Source: Siphonodentalium dalli | Lineage: Eukaryota > Mollusca > Scaphopoda > Gadilida > Siphonodentaliidae | Reading direction: 5' to 3' | Assembly: GCA_032622095.1 (NCBI GenBank) | Contig: CP136063.1 | Span: 147,981,379-148,045,378 of the forward strand | DNA: 64,000 bases | Notes under the pieces: generated by a model | Database searches by the model: none | Told to the model about the DNA's origin: nothing | Seen by the model: only the letters and a program-made list of their open reading frames with translations | Shown here: piece after piece, positions 1-11,499 of the stretch | Position numbering within the stretch: the first letter of the stretch is position 1 | Layout: every line of letters begins with the position of its first letter | Made by a program: the position numbers and the translations under genes

Positions 1-2941
1 ATTAATCAACATAGGGCAGTGTCAAAATCAGTTTTTAAATTGACTGAAAGTACACACCATTCATAGGAAAATCTTAACCATATAAAATGATGTGAATTTT
101 GGACGTGACCCGGATGTCATGACCGGAGTACCCGAGAACAGGCCAGAAACAAACAAAGAATGTGTTCTCAGTCGTGTGAATTCTCACTCCACGAATAATG
201 GGAGTGTGAATTCAAATACTCGAACCTTGTTCTTGGTTTGTTCATGCATGGCCTGTTCGCGGGTGTTTGAATCGCCAAGAACCAATTCGCGGTATTCGTT
301 CTGGGTAATATGTCGCTCGCGAACAATTAAGACCGCGGATTCGAATACAACCATGCACCGAGAAGAAACTGGGTTCGAATTTGAATTGTTGCACATAAAC
401 TGGTCTAGTTGGAAGCAGTTCAGTCTATAGGTAATCGCATACTCACTCACACATGTGGACCGCCGTTATATTATACTAACTCACTTAACTAAAAATCATA
501 TGATTTCGTGCACTCGATTTATTGGTTTATCACACCGGAAATAGTTCTCTATCTCGGTAGCGCCCCTAGCGGTACATGGGTGTAACCTAATCACGAGAAT
601 TTCCTTCACTGTTTGATGAAATGAGGAAACCTGGGGTCACGCTCGGGCTTTAACCATTTAACTATACTGAATGAGTTCTCATATCCATTGATACAAGTAT
701 TCTTTGGAAAGGTATATTATTAATTTAGAGGTTTTTTTTAATAACACAAGTGCGGAAGACATTCAGTTATTTTGGGGCGGCGAATGTTCAGATAATAAGT
801 TAAACGACTGGATTTAGGTATTTGGGAGTATTTCTATATCACAAGCAGTTGCATGTATAATGTGCGGGTCTAACTTTTTTTATAGATGTTTGTACATTTA
901 TCTGTTGAAGGGCTCGCTATATATAAGTATGTTCTTCACTTCAAATGTGAAAATGAAACGGAATTTCGGCAATTAATTGTTACACTTTCACTTTTGTCGG
1001 GGGGGGGGGGGGGGGCAACGGACTTTATTTTTGCAATAGTGGATGCTCTTTCGGGTGATATAAACTGGGTTTATTCAGAATGTTAATAGGAACATAATCA
1101 TCAGATCTAACGTCAGAAGAAAATTGGACCAAACGTTACCTACAAAACAAGGAAGTGAAGATCCATCTTCGCCTCAATATCATGATCAATCACATATCTA
1201 TAAACATATCAGGAAGCTCCAGTACCTTATCCGTCATCCAAGCCATTATTAAGACCAAATGTGAGTTCATGGTAGGACCATTAGTCTATAAAAGGTGTTA
1301 CCGCTCCCACTTAAATATATTGTTGTACTGCCTATTTAATATGTAAAGGTCAAATGTGACAGTTTTGGCTAGCCAATTGCGGATTTCGTGTAATTTCGTG
1401 TAATTTGCACGTACTATTTTCTGTTTAGGGTCAGAAATACTGTATACGGGAGACACACATTATGGCCGAATGCGCGGATTTCGCTTCTGATTATGATAAG
1501 AAATGTTTCTGTCTCTTTTCGGGATACCAAATAGCAAATAAGTGGTGAATCAGGAAAAAATTACATCAAATCTCAATATCTATCTGAAGGGAAGGTCACG
1601 TGACCAATTTTGAATTAGAGAATTCCTTGCAAATCTCAGGATAAAAAGTTAAGAGTGACAAGTATTTGAGCGTGTAACCCGATAAGGTATTGCATTAGAC
1701 CGATGGGCTTGAAATATTCATCACATAACATTATTTGATGTCTGTAAATATGTTGAGTTTTGTTCTCGGTTTATGTTCTTATAATTATATTAATTTTATG
1801 CATTCTCTAAATATTTCCATGAATGGAGGAAATAAAGAATATATATGATCTGTATATTGGTATAATTATAAAAGGTTTGAGAACCATACACTGAATTTAT
1901 ATGTATCTTAAACACCAATGTCTTTCGTGATATTAACCGATTAATACCTAAAATATTTGTACTTGTATACAAGGGTGAGGTTTTCTAAAGGAATTAACAC
2001 CAAGCCTTGTGAATTAATCAATTTTGTTATACATTTACAATTTTTACATTTTATATGAGCATATCATTGTTCAGATTCACTGAGTTCTGCGATTAATATC
2101 TCATGGAATGAATTTGTTTTACTTAGAAACTTAATGTAGTGGCTGTGTGTGTTTCGGAGGGATACGGCGTTTGGGTCGGTATCCCCCATTAACACACACA
2201 GACACACTACATGTACATTCATTTCTTATATTTATATAACTTGTTGATGATTTATTCCCATAAAAAAATCGACGATAATTTGAGACTTGCCCACGCAGTA
2301 CATTCAGTCAGCCCAATATAATATCTCCAAACACTTAGCAACGATAACGTGATTGATATAAATAAATGGCTTCAGATGTAATTCGGCTGAACTTTGAAAA
2401 GCACGTTAAATTATTCTGCTGACGCTGTTAGTGATTAGGTCAGAATAGTTGAACAAGTTGTGACGTCGTGTACCTGTTAGGGTCTGTGTTATTGTGGCAT
2501 GGAACGGGTGACCCAATAGGCAGTTGACCAATCACCAAACAGGATTTAGTGTAATACAACAGGCTATATAAATACACACATGTACATTGTACATAGGCGT
2601 ACGTCTGTATCCGAATCGGAATCCGCATAACATCACGGTATATTGTTTTTGCAAGATCAAGTTGAGCCAAATTATTGCTTAAATTGTGTTAGGGCAAAAG
2701 CGCGCGTTTTTCCATACATCCAGGCAAACATTACAGTCTTGTTTTTATTTTTGGATTTGATATTGACTTTTTTTTTCAAAAGAATTGTAATTCCAGAAAA
2801 TATAAAAAAAAAAATTATTGTGAAAAAGCGAAATTTATTTTGCCCATTCGCAGTTAAATGTTATGGATGTTCAAGGGCTGATTCATACATAACATTTCTT
2901 CACATTAACATCGGAATCAAATATGTCACTTCATCTCCCTC
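1..2941. other. Non-coding flank, no gene recognised
   Basis: Only short frames without family features are present. It contains a 17-base G run (999-1015), a half copy of the 'aatgttcagataataagtt' element (about 778-808) and an imperfect hairpin at 2136-2210. A stretch at 2660-2940 shares its tail (cataac/tgtcacttcatctccctc) with the inverted-repeat element at 17,065-17,470. Confidence 0.6.
2136..2210. repeat. Imperfect hairpin (MITE-like)
   Basis: The left arm gtagtggctgtgtgtgttt and the right arm aacacacacagacacactac are reverse complements with a few mismatches. They enclose a short loop with gatacggcgtttgggtcggtatc. Confidence 0.6.
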
Positions 2942-3211
2942 TTAAAAACCAGACATTGATATATCCTCTTCGAAGTCTTTCTGTTGACAACAAACTTGGT
3001 TATTGAGATACACTGGTGGATACCTCGAATTGGACTGAACCAGTTGAGACACAAACTGCATACAGCTGTTGAAGATAAAGTCAGGGTTCCATGTAAATTT
3101 TAGAGGAATCCCAATGGCTTTTTGTTTAGATTCAAATGCATAATATAAAATATTCTTACCAAGAAGTGCTATCTCCCAGACATACAATTGATATGATATT
3201 TTCTATCATTT
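2942..3211 (-). CDS. Possible extra cyclin C-lobe-like terminal exon or remnant
   Basis: An open frame on the minus strand runs from an in-frame tag (possible acceptor at gatag|aaa, 3212) to a stop at 2944-2942. It contains YVWEIALLGKNILYYAF, a TWNPDF stretch and SCMQFVSQLVQSNSRYPPV. Spacing and hydrophobic pattern resemble the last helices of a cyclin C-lobe (compare ACFKEMNAFISNLLKT in the CCNO terminal exon 570 bp upstream). An AATAAA lies about 105 bases past its stop, at 2839-2834 (-). No phase-compatible splice from the CCNO exons reaches its full length; only an internal acceptor (ttcaacag|c) is in phase 2. It could be an alternative 3' end, a decayed duplicate, or chance. Confidence 0.3.
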
Positions 3212-3512
3212 GTTTTTATCTAATTTAGATGTTTTAGAGGGACCGCAACTAATAAGCTTAACTTTTCAATAACAAATCGCATTATTTGTTATAAATCTAA
3301 CTTGTGCATCAGCATCACATCTGGTTTAAACATTACGTTCAGTGCAATTACAAAGCCGATAGTGCGGTTAAATTAGAATGTGTATGTAAATCGGGGCATG
3401 CATGGAGCCCTGAAAACGTCTTTAAATTACGTTGTGCGAAACGCCATATGAATTCTGTACATCCTCTACATGGTGGATCACGTGTTGTTTCGGATGTAAA
3501 TCTTCAGCGCGC

Positions 3513-3807
3513 TCATCTTGACTCTCTGTACATTCTATTGATGTCCGAATAGTGGTCACATATTTTCCAAATATCGGGACAGGTTTTCAGTAGATTCGAT
3601 ATGAAAGCATTCATCTCTTTAAAGCACGCGCCATATTGGTGTCTAGTGAAATACAGACCACTGGGGAAATAGTGCCCGTCGTCAAGTCCCACTTTTTCTA
3701 CAGAAATCTTCCACGAACACAAAGCCAAATGTGACGGGCGATTATGGATTAGGTCGTAGTCTTGCAAGCTCAGTTCAAGAGTGAATCTGGCTAGTGATCT
3801 GGCTACC
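3513..3807 (-). CDS. CCNO: CCNO terminal exon: cyclin C-lobe and stop
   Basis: It starts after gttttgttttcag, completes the split codon AA|G (Lys), and runs 98 residues to TGA at 3515-3513. It contains VARSLARFTLELSLQDYDL, aligning with the C-lobe start of CCNO, then HLALCSWKISVEKV and ACFKEMNAFISNLLKT, the last cyclin-fold helices, then a short tail ending RESR. An AATAAA on the minus strand at 2839-2834 is a candidate polyadenylation signal about 675 bases downstream. Confidence 0.87.
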
Positions 3808-6800
3808 CTGAAAACAAAACGCTCATTTGATAAATACATGCAGACATATACAGATACACTAAATACCGATCTTACGCGATCTACATGGTTTATAGACTCA
3901 GAAAAAGTTGCCAAAGTCATCAATTTCCCAACTGTTTCCATTCTACGCTCAGAAGTGAGACAAAGACTTTTCATTTTTATCGTATCATGAATATACTAAC
4001 AAGGAAATGAACTCTTCTTATTGCACACTGAAGAACATTGGTGATACGAGTTTTCTAAATTTTATGAGTTGAATAATCCTCTCTGTGGCATAATTATGTA
4101 GCCTGTATAATGTATTTACTTATTTAGATCACCGGAACCGGACCGGTTAACAAAGGTGAGCGTAATTTCAGGATCCAAGTCGCCGAGGGGATTGAAATGC
4201 CTCTTCGTATATGCAAACAAAGAAACAATGATATGTGTTCTGCTGGAATTTATATTTGATCCAGTGAAATGATTATTGGCTATCATAGCAAGATGCACGT
4301 CATAAGAAAGTTGAATGTCCGATTAGAAACAAAGAGTATATATCGATCGAACATTTCTTGTCGTATACAACTATACAGAGACACTCCTCGTGATGCAGGA
4401 TACTGAATTCATAAATAAAAGATGACTGTATTACACATGGATCGGATTAATGGGCTTGGTTCCGTAGATCTCGTATGCCTATATGTATGTAGGTGCTTAT
4501 ACCAGGGAGGGGAGGCACGTGTTTCATATTTTTTTAAATATAAAAATGGAGACGCACTTCAAGTAAAGTATAACAGCGAGTGTGCTATCAGTTGTTATCT
4601 GAAACAGTGGAGGAAGTGATGTGTTGGCGCGGGCATAGAAACTTACTTGAGTTGATCAGAACGGAATCCAGACGAAGGCGCGATGCACGTTGAGGCGAAA
4701 TGTTCCAGAAAGAAGTCAGAGGTCGGCGCGAGCAGGTCGAACTTGATTGCCTTTAGTATCACACACTCTAATTGATGGACCTGATATCTTGTTATCCCAG
4801 ACCCACAGTGAGGCAACAGGTCACTAATTTCAGGAGGACTAACTTCTTCCTATAAAATAGAGAGCAATCCATGATTGGCTTCACATCACGGAAGACGAAC
4901 GGTAATGCCCTAAATAATCGACTCCTTATCCACAGCAGAATTATGGGTAATGTTTCAGGATTTAGTCGGAAATATGGCTTTTGTTGCCATTCATCGGAAA
5001 GCTCTCAGTGAGAGCTTTCCGATGAATGGCAACAAGCCATATTTCCGACTAAATCCTGAAAAATTACCCATAATTCTACTGTGGTTAAGGAATCGATTAT
5101 TTAGGGCATTATTGTATACAGCAACATAAAGCAATCAACTCTAAATCCGTGGTGGTCACATTGAAATTATTATTTTAATCAAGCCTCAGATTAAAAATAG
5201 AATTAACTAGCTTTCCTCTAGTTACGAAGAGCAATATCTGTCGACAAATACGTGAAGCACCTATGTAGGGAATATATGAGCATGCGTTGCAAACAATTAT
5301 TGAAATTATATAAACAAGTGCACCGCATAGGAGTACCCCCCCCCCCCCCCCCCCCCACAAAGTTGGCTTTCCGCCACCGATGACTGAGACGGAACGTACC
5401 CATTTGTTTATCGGCCAAACTTCGTTTGTGTGTAATAATACGCCTTGTCACCGAGTCGCGACCATATTGGATCCATCCAGTACCGTTCCGTGGTTTTAGA
5501 CCTACAGGTCAAAGTTCTGGAGTAACATTTCCATATATGGAAGTCATGAATATTATTCAAAAGCTCTATATAATGGAAATGCTACTCCAGAACTTTGACC
5601 TGTAGAACTATAAAACCACCGAATGGGTCTGATGGATCCAATATGGCCGCGAGTTAGTGATTGCCACCGGAGAGAACAAAATATCCCGATTTCCCGGCAT
5701 GTAACAATATACAACATGTTTTCATGTTATCTTCTTATTGTTATGTCAAAATAAAGAGCGTCAGTCTCTTTTCTTTGCGAAATAAATTTATACTATAATT
5801 TCAGTAAATGGTTTTGGAACATGTAAAATCCGTCTGTAATTATTTCATGCATTTGTCGGTATAATTTGATTTCAAGAGAAAGCAAGATATTAATAAGCCT
5901 AATATCAGACATGGAATCCAGCACCCATGCATGTTAACTCTTCCTTGAAAATCTCGAAAACCCTGTGCCGATGCATTCCCTTATATATGCGAGTCTCCCA
6001 TATAGGAAGCATAGCTTATATAAGAGAATACAATATTTATTTTGACATTTTAAGCCAGTGTATTCTCTTATATATGCGAGGCTTCCTGTGGGAGACTCGA
6101 ATATATAAGAGAATGCACTGGCACAGTATCTTTAATACTGCACCAGCGCAGCTCCCGTCATTACGTATTACATTTGAAATAGAAATATGCCACAATGACT
6201 ATAATAAACTTCGAATGTCAGTAATTTCTCATCTGATGAAAACGTTAAACGCATGCAGGACTCACTCTCATGCAGTTGCCGGCTATTGTGTCGTGCGAGA
6301 CTCACGTGACGCCGTATCCGACAGCGAATCGTCCTGTAACTTATAATATGAGACTGTTTGATGACAAGTATTGCAGGCAGAAATTTAAGCCCCTATATAT
6401 CGATATTTTCCCCAAGACAAATGTCGTGGCAATGATCTTACCAGCTTCGATGAGAGTAGAAGTGACGTCACACCGAGAAGTTGTAAACAGTCCCGCGCCA
6501 CCCTCATGACTGCGAATACCCGGTCTATTATGCTGACAGCCAAAAATAGTGTTTCTGGATTCAATAGTAACTGGTGGTGAATCTGGGTTAGCCAACTTAT
6601 GAGTGTTCCTCGCATACACGCAGTTACCTGAAACGATGCACTCAAGTCGTAATGTTGCTCGGAGACATTCCAGATAATCTTATCGAACTCCTGATCATTA
6701 CGAAAATAGCTTCACTTCGCCATTTAGCAGACCAACACGAGCAACCTTAAGCTAGCGAAATGTAGCTTAATTCAACATTAATAGTCACGCAGAAATCAAG

Positions 6801-7484
6801 CTACGTCTTAACTTATTGATTGACTTAAAAACTAATAAAATTATTATTGAACTATAAACAAGTCTTAATGGGTATCCTACTTATTTCTTGCAGCTTTAAA
6901 AAGAAACATATGGCCTACTGGTTTTCAAGACAAATGATCTTTTCCTATACAATAGTTACTCACATTGTTTTTGCACATTTCGTGCTTTACAATCTAGATA
7001 CTACCAAGTGCGCTTAGGAAAAGTATGCCTCGAACACATGCAGATAATATCGTTTAAAGTGTTATTAGCATTGATTTGAACTGTTTTCGAATATTCATGC
7101 ATGTTCAACGTCTTTGAAAACTTTAACGCAAATAATTTTGATGGTAAGAATAAAGAAATTTAATTTTGTTGATCTGAAAAGTGAGAAGAGAATACAAACC
7201 TCAGTTTGATGTTCCAAAAATTTAGTCACGTGATATTTTGGTTCGAGTGACAGCCTGTGCAGATATATATCCTCCAGATAGATCTCGAAGCCCTGATCGC
7301 CCGAGTGCTCCACAATATTTGGCATGGGAAAGGACAGCTCTCTGGCCAGGAACATCGGACATTTCTTACATCTCGAGTCAGACACCGTCTCCAGACACTG
7401 AAGGTTCAACGAGTCCCCAAACCCCGAATCGATGGATATCGAATTGAGGTCAGTCTCTTCTGGTGTGAGTGGAAAATAAGAACT
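3513..7484 (-). CDS. CCNO: Cyclin O-like gene, four exons found, 5' end missing
   Basis: Exons in transcript order are 7484-7200, 6627-6442, 4849-4647 and 3807-3513. They splice with GT/AG borders in phases 0, 0 and 2 and give 322 residues plus a stop; human cyclin O has about 350. Seen: an acidic Ser-rich N-terminal part, then the cyclin box with MRGTLISWL and DCLQLLGVTSLLLSSKL, then EEVSPPEISDLL, QLECVILKAIKFDLLAPTS and FFLEHFAS, then a C-lobe with LARFTLELSLQDYDL. The closest family I recognise is CCNO, which shares DCxQLLGVTSLL, LECxxL and SFFLEHF. Known for the family: vertebrate CCNO acts in centriole amplification of multiciliated cells and in oocyte and DNA-damage contexts. Function here is inferred from homology. 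The first coding exon(s) upstream of 7484 were not identified, so no start codon is assigned. Confidence 0.88.
4647..4849 (-). CDS. CCNO: CCNO exon: end of N-lobe and linker to C-lobe
   Basis: 67 codons plus 2 bases (phase 0 in, phase 2 out). The acceptor is ctattttatag and the donor is AA|gtaagt. It encodes EEVSPPEISDLLPHCG, which continues SSKL of the preceding exon into the canonical cyclin SKxEExxPP motif, then QLECVILKAIKFDLLAPTS and DFFLEHFAST. It has no internal methionine start, so it is easily missed by ORF scanning. The perfect phase fit on both sides is strong support. Confidence 0.92.
4903..5111. repeat. Near-perfect 209-bp palindrome
   Basis: Two arms of about 100 bp are reverse complements around a 3-base centre (gctctc-agt-gagagc at 5001-5015). 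The outer ends are taatgccctaaataatcg (4903) and cgattatttagggcatta (to 5111). It lies just upstream of the 4647-4849 CCNO exon, in the intron on the minus strand. This is the structure of a foldback MITE; it is non-coding. Confidence 0.92.
5447..5660. mobile_element. Inverted-repeat MITE, family A, copy 1
   Basis: Left end gtcaccgagtcgcgaccata and right end tatggccgcgagttagtga are inverted. Inner arms (ccgttccgtggtttta, aggtcaaagttctggagta) are also mirrored. A second copy with the same arms occurs at 62,588-62,829. It is non-autonomous, with no coding capacity, and lies in the CCNO intron. Confidence 0.85.
5961..6126. mobile_element. MITE family B, copy 1 (long form)
   Basis: It begins ccctgtgccgatgcattccc and ends agagaatgcactggcacag. 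Internally the block ttatatatgcgag is repeated in both orientations. Other copies lie at 12,890-12,961, 13,566-13,631 and 43,146-43,220. Confidence 0.85.
6442..6627 (-). CDS. CCNO: CCNO exon: cyclin N-lobe core
   Basis: 62 codons, phase 0/0. The acceptor is tgcatcgtttcag and the donor is CTG|gtaagatc. It contains MRGTLISWLTQIHHQLLL, corresponding to the MRAIL helix of cyclins, then NPETLFLAVSIIDRVF and DCLQLLGVTSLLLSSKL, the CDK-contacting helices. The conserved Lys of the SSK segment is present. Confidence 0.92.
7200..7484 (-). CDS. CCNO: CCNO exon: N-terminal region and start of cyclin box
   Basis: 95 codons, phase 0 at both ends. The acceptor is a pyrimidine-rich run ending in cttgcag, and the donor is GAG|gtttgt. 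It encodes SSYFPLTPEETDLN, an acidic/Ser stretch with SIDSGFGDSLN, a CKKC pair, and then GFEIYLEDIYLHRLSLEPKY and FLEHQTE, which match the helix preceding the MRAIL motif in cyclins. The exon must be preceded by at least one 5' exon because it has no convincing ATG. Confidence 0.8.
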
Positions 7485-7587
7485 CTGCAAGGTTAAGTAT
7501 CCAACGGTTATTGGGTGTATCAACGGAAATCTGGGATATGGACTTAAAGATAACCATACAATTATTTTGACAGTACAAAACAACAAT

Positions 7588-7760
7588 CATTATAAGTTAT
7601 TTAAGAAATAACTTGAAGATCGATAGGGGTCATTGGATTTTGACCGACAGAGTAATTCACAGCGTGTGATTCCTGAAGGGATTCACAGAAAACTTTGTTT
7701 AAGAACTCTGCCTGTCAAAACAAATGACCCCAATCGATCTTCAAGTCATTCCTTATAATC
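7588..7760. repeat. Inverted-repeat element with 28-bp arms
   Basis: The arm beginning aacttgaagatcgatagggg is mirrored by one ending caatcgatcttcaagtcatt, and outer flanks tcattataag/ccttataatca also pair. It abuts the upstream side of the first recognised CCNO exon. Confidence 0.8.
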
Positions 7761-7879
7761 ATATACCAGTACATTTTAATAGAACATTAATAACATGAAC
7801 AACCTTTCAAAACTACCAAGACAATTGTTCAAATTCCAACACAGTCTCCCAATAACAACACGCAGCGAGCGCGTGCATA

Positions 7880-8000
7880 TGATCGGCTTGTAGTGACGTA
7901 GGTTGTTCATCGCATTTTATTAAGTGGCGACTGTTATTGGTTGACGAACATCGGAAACGTATAACGATTTCTACTGATTCTTACGGACGCTATTGTGTGA
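7880..8000 (-). promoter_or_regulatory. Candidate promoter region upstream of CCNO
   Basis: Read on the minus strand, this interval has a CCAAT box (7940-7936) and a CRE-like TACGTCA (7900-7894) in a locally CpG-richer stretch about 0.4 kb upstream of the first identified CCNO exon. Position and motifs fit a promoter, but the first exon is unknown, so this is speculative. Confidence 0.2.
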
Positions 8001-8639
8001 ATGTAGAGGGTGTGTATGTTATAATGCAATGGCTATACCAACAAGTGTATCACGCAGAGTATCCATCGCAAAGGTTACATTCCGCCGAAATTTATACATT
8101 TTCTGAGGTAGCTTAATTTTAAAGATGTCTTAATCCGGCCTGCGCTGAGTGGACAAGATATGTTGCATGTAGATATCCTTCATTCCGTTGTTCTTTCGTA
8201 TCCAGTGTAAGATAACCGCGATACATGGATGGACGTGTACTACACTCTAAGTGGCATACCATCAGAAGAAATGAATGGACAAAACCCGTTACCAAAGAAA
8301 TGAATACATGTTTTGAGCGTTTCGTAGATTAGCCCAAAACTATTGTCTGTAGCGTATAACGTGTGAATACAACTGAGTTGTATATAGTATCAGTAGGTAA
8401 TTGGCTAACGATAATTGGAGTTCACCGAGTGAGTGAGTAATTTCGTTGGCGCATAATAAAGTTGGGTCACTTTAGCCAGTTTTTCGCTAGGAGTGACAAT
8501 TTAAATTCCACATATCTGAGTAAAAATAATTTTATATGAGTATAGTTACTAGTTACATGAGCACAATTATGGTAATATAATTGTACAAATTAATAATTAC
8601 ACATCGAAGAAGATTTAATAAATACAGATGTATAACACA

Positions 8640-9127
8640 TTAAAGGTACTCAATCCGATAAAACTGCTCTCAATTACTATTTAAATGGCTTCGGGGGTCA
8701 AAAATATTTGATTCGAGTCGAGGAAGTCACCCATCAAAGCTCAGATTTGTTAGATATCGATTTTAGAAATCTATTATTTTTCATTATCGGGAATTCTTTC
8801 TGGCCCAGAAGACAGTCAAAATTTCGTTATTATTACCACTTGATTATAGAGTTATCCATCCTTGTCTGTTTGAATAGAGTTTTGGCGTAAAATCTCGAGC
8901 AGGTTACCAAATTGACGGCAGTTATTAGTACTCATCTCGAGCAATTAACAAATTTCTAAAAATCAATATCTAATAACTCTGAGCTTTGTTTGATGGGTTC
9001 CTCGACTCGAATCAAATATTTTTTACCCCCAAAGCCAAAGAAATAGTAATATAGGACCCTCTGATCGGATTGTTGTTGTTGGAATCTGTTGAGATGGGGA
9101 CCCTCTTTACGGATTGAGTACCTTTAA
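8640..9127. mobile_element. TTAA-flanked palindromic element, family C, copy C1
   Basis: Termini are TTAA-AGGTACTCAATCCG and CGGATTGAGTACCT-TTAA. Inner arms pair (atttgattcgagtcgagga / tcctcgactcgaatcaaat). It is non-coding. The segment from about 8728 to 9127 is almost identical to 21,370-21,769. TTAA target-site use is typical of piggyBac-type non-autonomous elements. Confidence 0.85.
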
Positions 9128-10540
9128 TTAATGAAACGTTATATATAATCGCGAAGCGGACGGAAACGTCTCGTACACGCACATAAACATACGTTTCGAA
9201 TGTGATATGTTACATATATATGACAACATAAAAATTATGTTCACTGGGCACGCAGCATCCAATGCTTCCAGAGTTTCCCCACAAAATGTGGTTTTATCTC
9301 TGGTTTATCGCAGGAATTATAACCGGAAACTGCTGGAGATTTGTGTAGGATTCGTGTGCATAGAATGACATGTTAATTATTACAGTACAATTATCGGAAT
9401 TATAATATGTGAATATACTATTGAAATGAGATGCTCACACATATTAATTTGTAATGAATGTTGTATATGTTGTACATCCAGCAGTCTTTGGTGTGCCCAT
9501 CTGGTGTCAACTTCTGCGAATAAAGACACTGGCTATCTGCTCAAACATGTGTTTAGTTGTTATTTAGTTTAGTGTAGACTGTAGTTTGAGTGTTTTATTG
9601 AATGGGATAGCGCTGTGGCTATAGCGGTTCACACTGAAATTGCCACACTAAACAAGTCAAATGTTCCTCGTATATAAACCAGCTAGTTGTATCGACAGAG
9701 CGAGATTCTTGTTTACGTCCATAAACGCCCCTATAGTGTCCTATGGCAGACTTTACGTCCAGATCCAGCGGCGGGATTTTTCGTGTTATTAATCTAATTT
9801 AACCCACAAATCAATGCATGCTCTCTCTCTATATATATATATATATATCGGGAAGAGTGACATCTTATCGTAATATTACGTTCATGTTAAATTATATAAC
9901 GCATAGGATATTCCACGTTATTAGGACTAACATCGAATTGTTTACGTTTAATCTGATAGCCGAAATGTTCCGAAGAAAATCGGTATAGATCTGAGTTTGT
10001 TTTGGCCGAGAAGAATTTCCGTTCGAATGACAAAAAGATGGCGGCTCCCATGTTGAATCGAATGCTGGTTATGTTAATAATGTTTGAAACAGTCAGAGCT
10101 TATGAATTTCTGAAATTTATTTACGTTTTTAAATTTAGATATTTACTATATGTTTTATTGGCAACGATATGATACACAAAATTATGATTATAAATAATGA
10201 TGGAAAATTCTTGGTCCTGTGCGTGGTGCGAATATTTTCATGGGAAACTGCTGATGTCACTTCGTGAGGTCAATTGTGTTCGCATACTTTTAAAAATATA
10301 TAAACAATGCGGTAAACGTCTTGTTTCACATTACATTATCTCATTCAATTGACAACTGTCGTGGTATTCAGAACTATAATGTGCTATAAAGTTCGATATA
10401 TGGGGCGGTTATCGGACGTAAAGTAGCATCTCGCTTTACCGATATAACTAGCTGGTTACGTACGAGCAAACTTGGACTAAATAAAAATTGCATTAATTTC
10501 TTATATTTATACCCCTCTTTCCTTATTAATTTCTCAACAG
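9128..10540. other. Intergenic, no gene seen
   Basis: No open frame with recognisable family features on either strand. It holds a (CT)/(AT) simple repeat around 9820-9848. Confidence 0.5.
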
Positions 10541-10544
10541 ACTC

Positions 10545-11490
10545 AGCAGAATTTTTCTTCTGCTTCGAAGACACAAACCCGATGAAACTCGAAGACACTT
10601 ACAAAACCGAACAAATTCGGATTCGAAGACACTTCCAAGCCATTTAAATTATGCTTCAAAGACACGTACAAACCCAATGAAATTCTGTTTAGAAGACATT
10701 TACAAAGCCATTTACAACGGCAATGAAATTCTGCTTCGGGGACGCCTTCAAACCCAAAGAAATTCCGCTCCGAAGACACTTTCAAGCCGAATGGAATTCT
10801 TCTTCGAAGACATTTTCAACCCCAATTAAATTCTGCTTCGAAGACATTTTCAACCGAAATAAAATATACTCTTTTGAAACATGTTCGAAGTCAATGGAAT
10901 TCTGGATCGAAGACACTTTAAAATCCAATGAAATTCTTTTTCGAAGACCTTTACAAAGTAAACTTGAATGAAATTCTGATTCGAAGACATTTATAAAGTA
11001 AATGAAATTCTTCTTCCGAGACACTTTCAAACCCAACGGAATTTGTTTAGAAGACATTTACACAGTCAATGAAATTCTGCTTCTGGGACAGTTTCAAATC
11101 CAACGAAATTCTTTTTCGAAGACATATAAAGTCAATGAAATTATGCTTCGGAGACACTTTCAAACACAATGGAATTCTGTGTATATAGAAGACATTTACA
11201 AAGTCAGTGAACTTCTGCTTTCAATCCAAATGAAAGTCTGTTTAGAAGACACTTACAAATCCAATGACATTCTTATTTGAAGACATTTTCAAACCCAATG
11301 AAATTCTGTTTAAAAGACACTTTCAACCCTAAATGAAATTCTCTTTCGAAGAAATTTACAAAGTCAGTGAAATTCTGCTTCGAAGACATTTACAAAGTCA
11401 ACCATATATTCTGCGTAGGAGACACTTTCAACCCCAAATGAAATTCTTTTTCGAAGAAATTTACAAAGTCAGAGAACTTCCAAGTATTCC
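10545..11490 (+). repeat. Minisatellite, about 35-bp unit, about 27 copies
   Basis: The unit reads roughly aatgaaattctgcttcgaag followed by acatttacaaagtc, with substitutions and small indels between copies. It forms partly open frames on both strands without any domain signal, so it is treated as a repeat and not as a gene. Confidence 0.9.
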
Positions 11491-11499
11491 AAGCACATG

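Noticed and set aside
7890-7910. ATG on the minus strand at 7910 (MNNLRHYKP) as the CCNO first exon.
   Set aside because: The nearest donor (cttg|gtagtt) leaves phase 1, which does not match the phase 0 start of the 7484 exon.
8708-8890. 60-codon frame also found at 21,270-21,533 (LDIDFRNLLFFIIGN).
   Set aside because: It lies inside the family C non-coding element; conservation reflects recent transposition.
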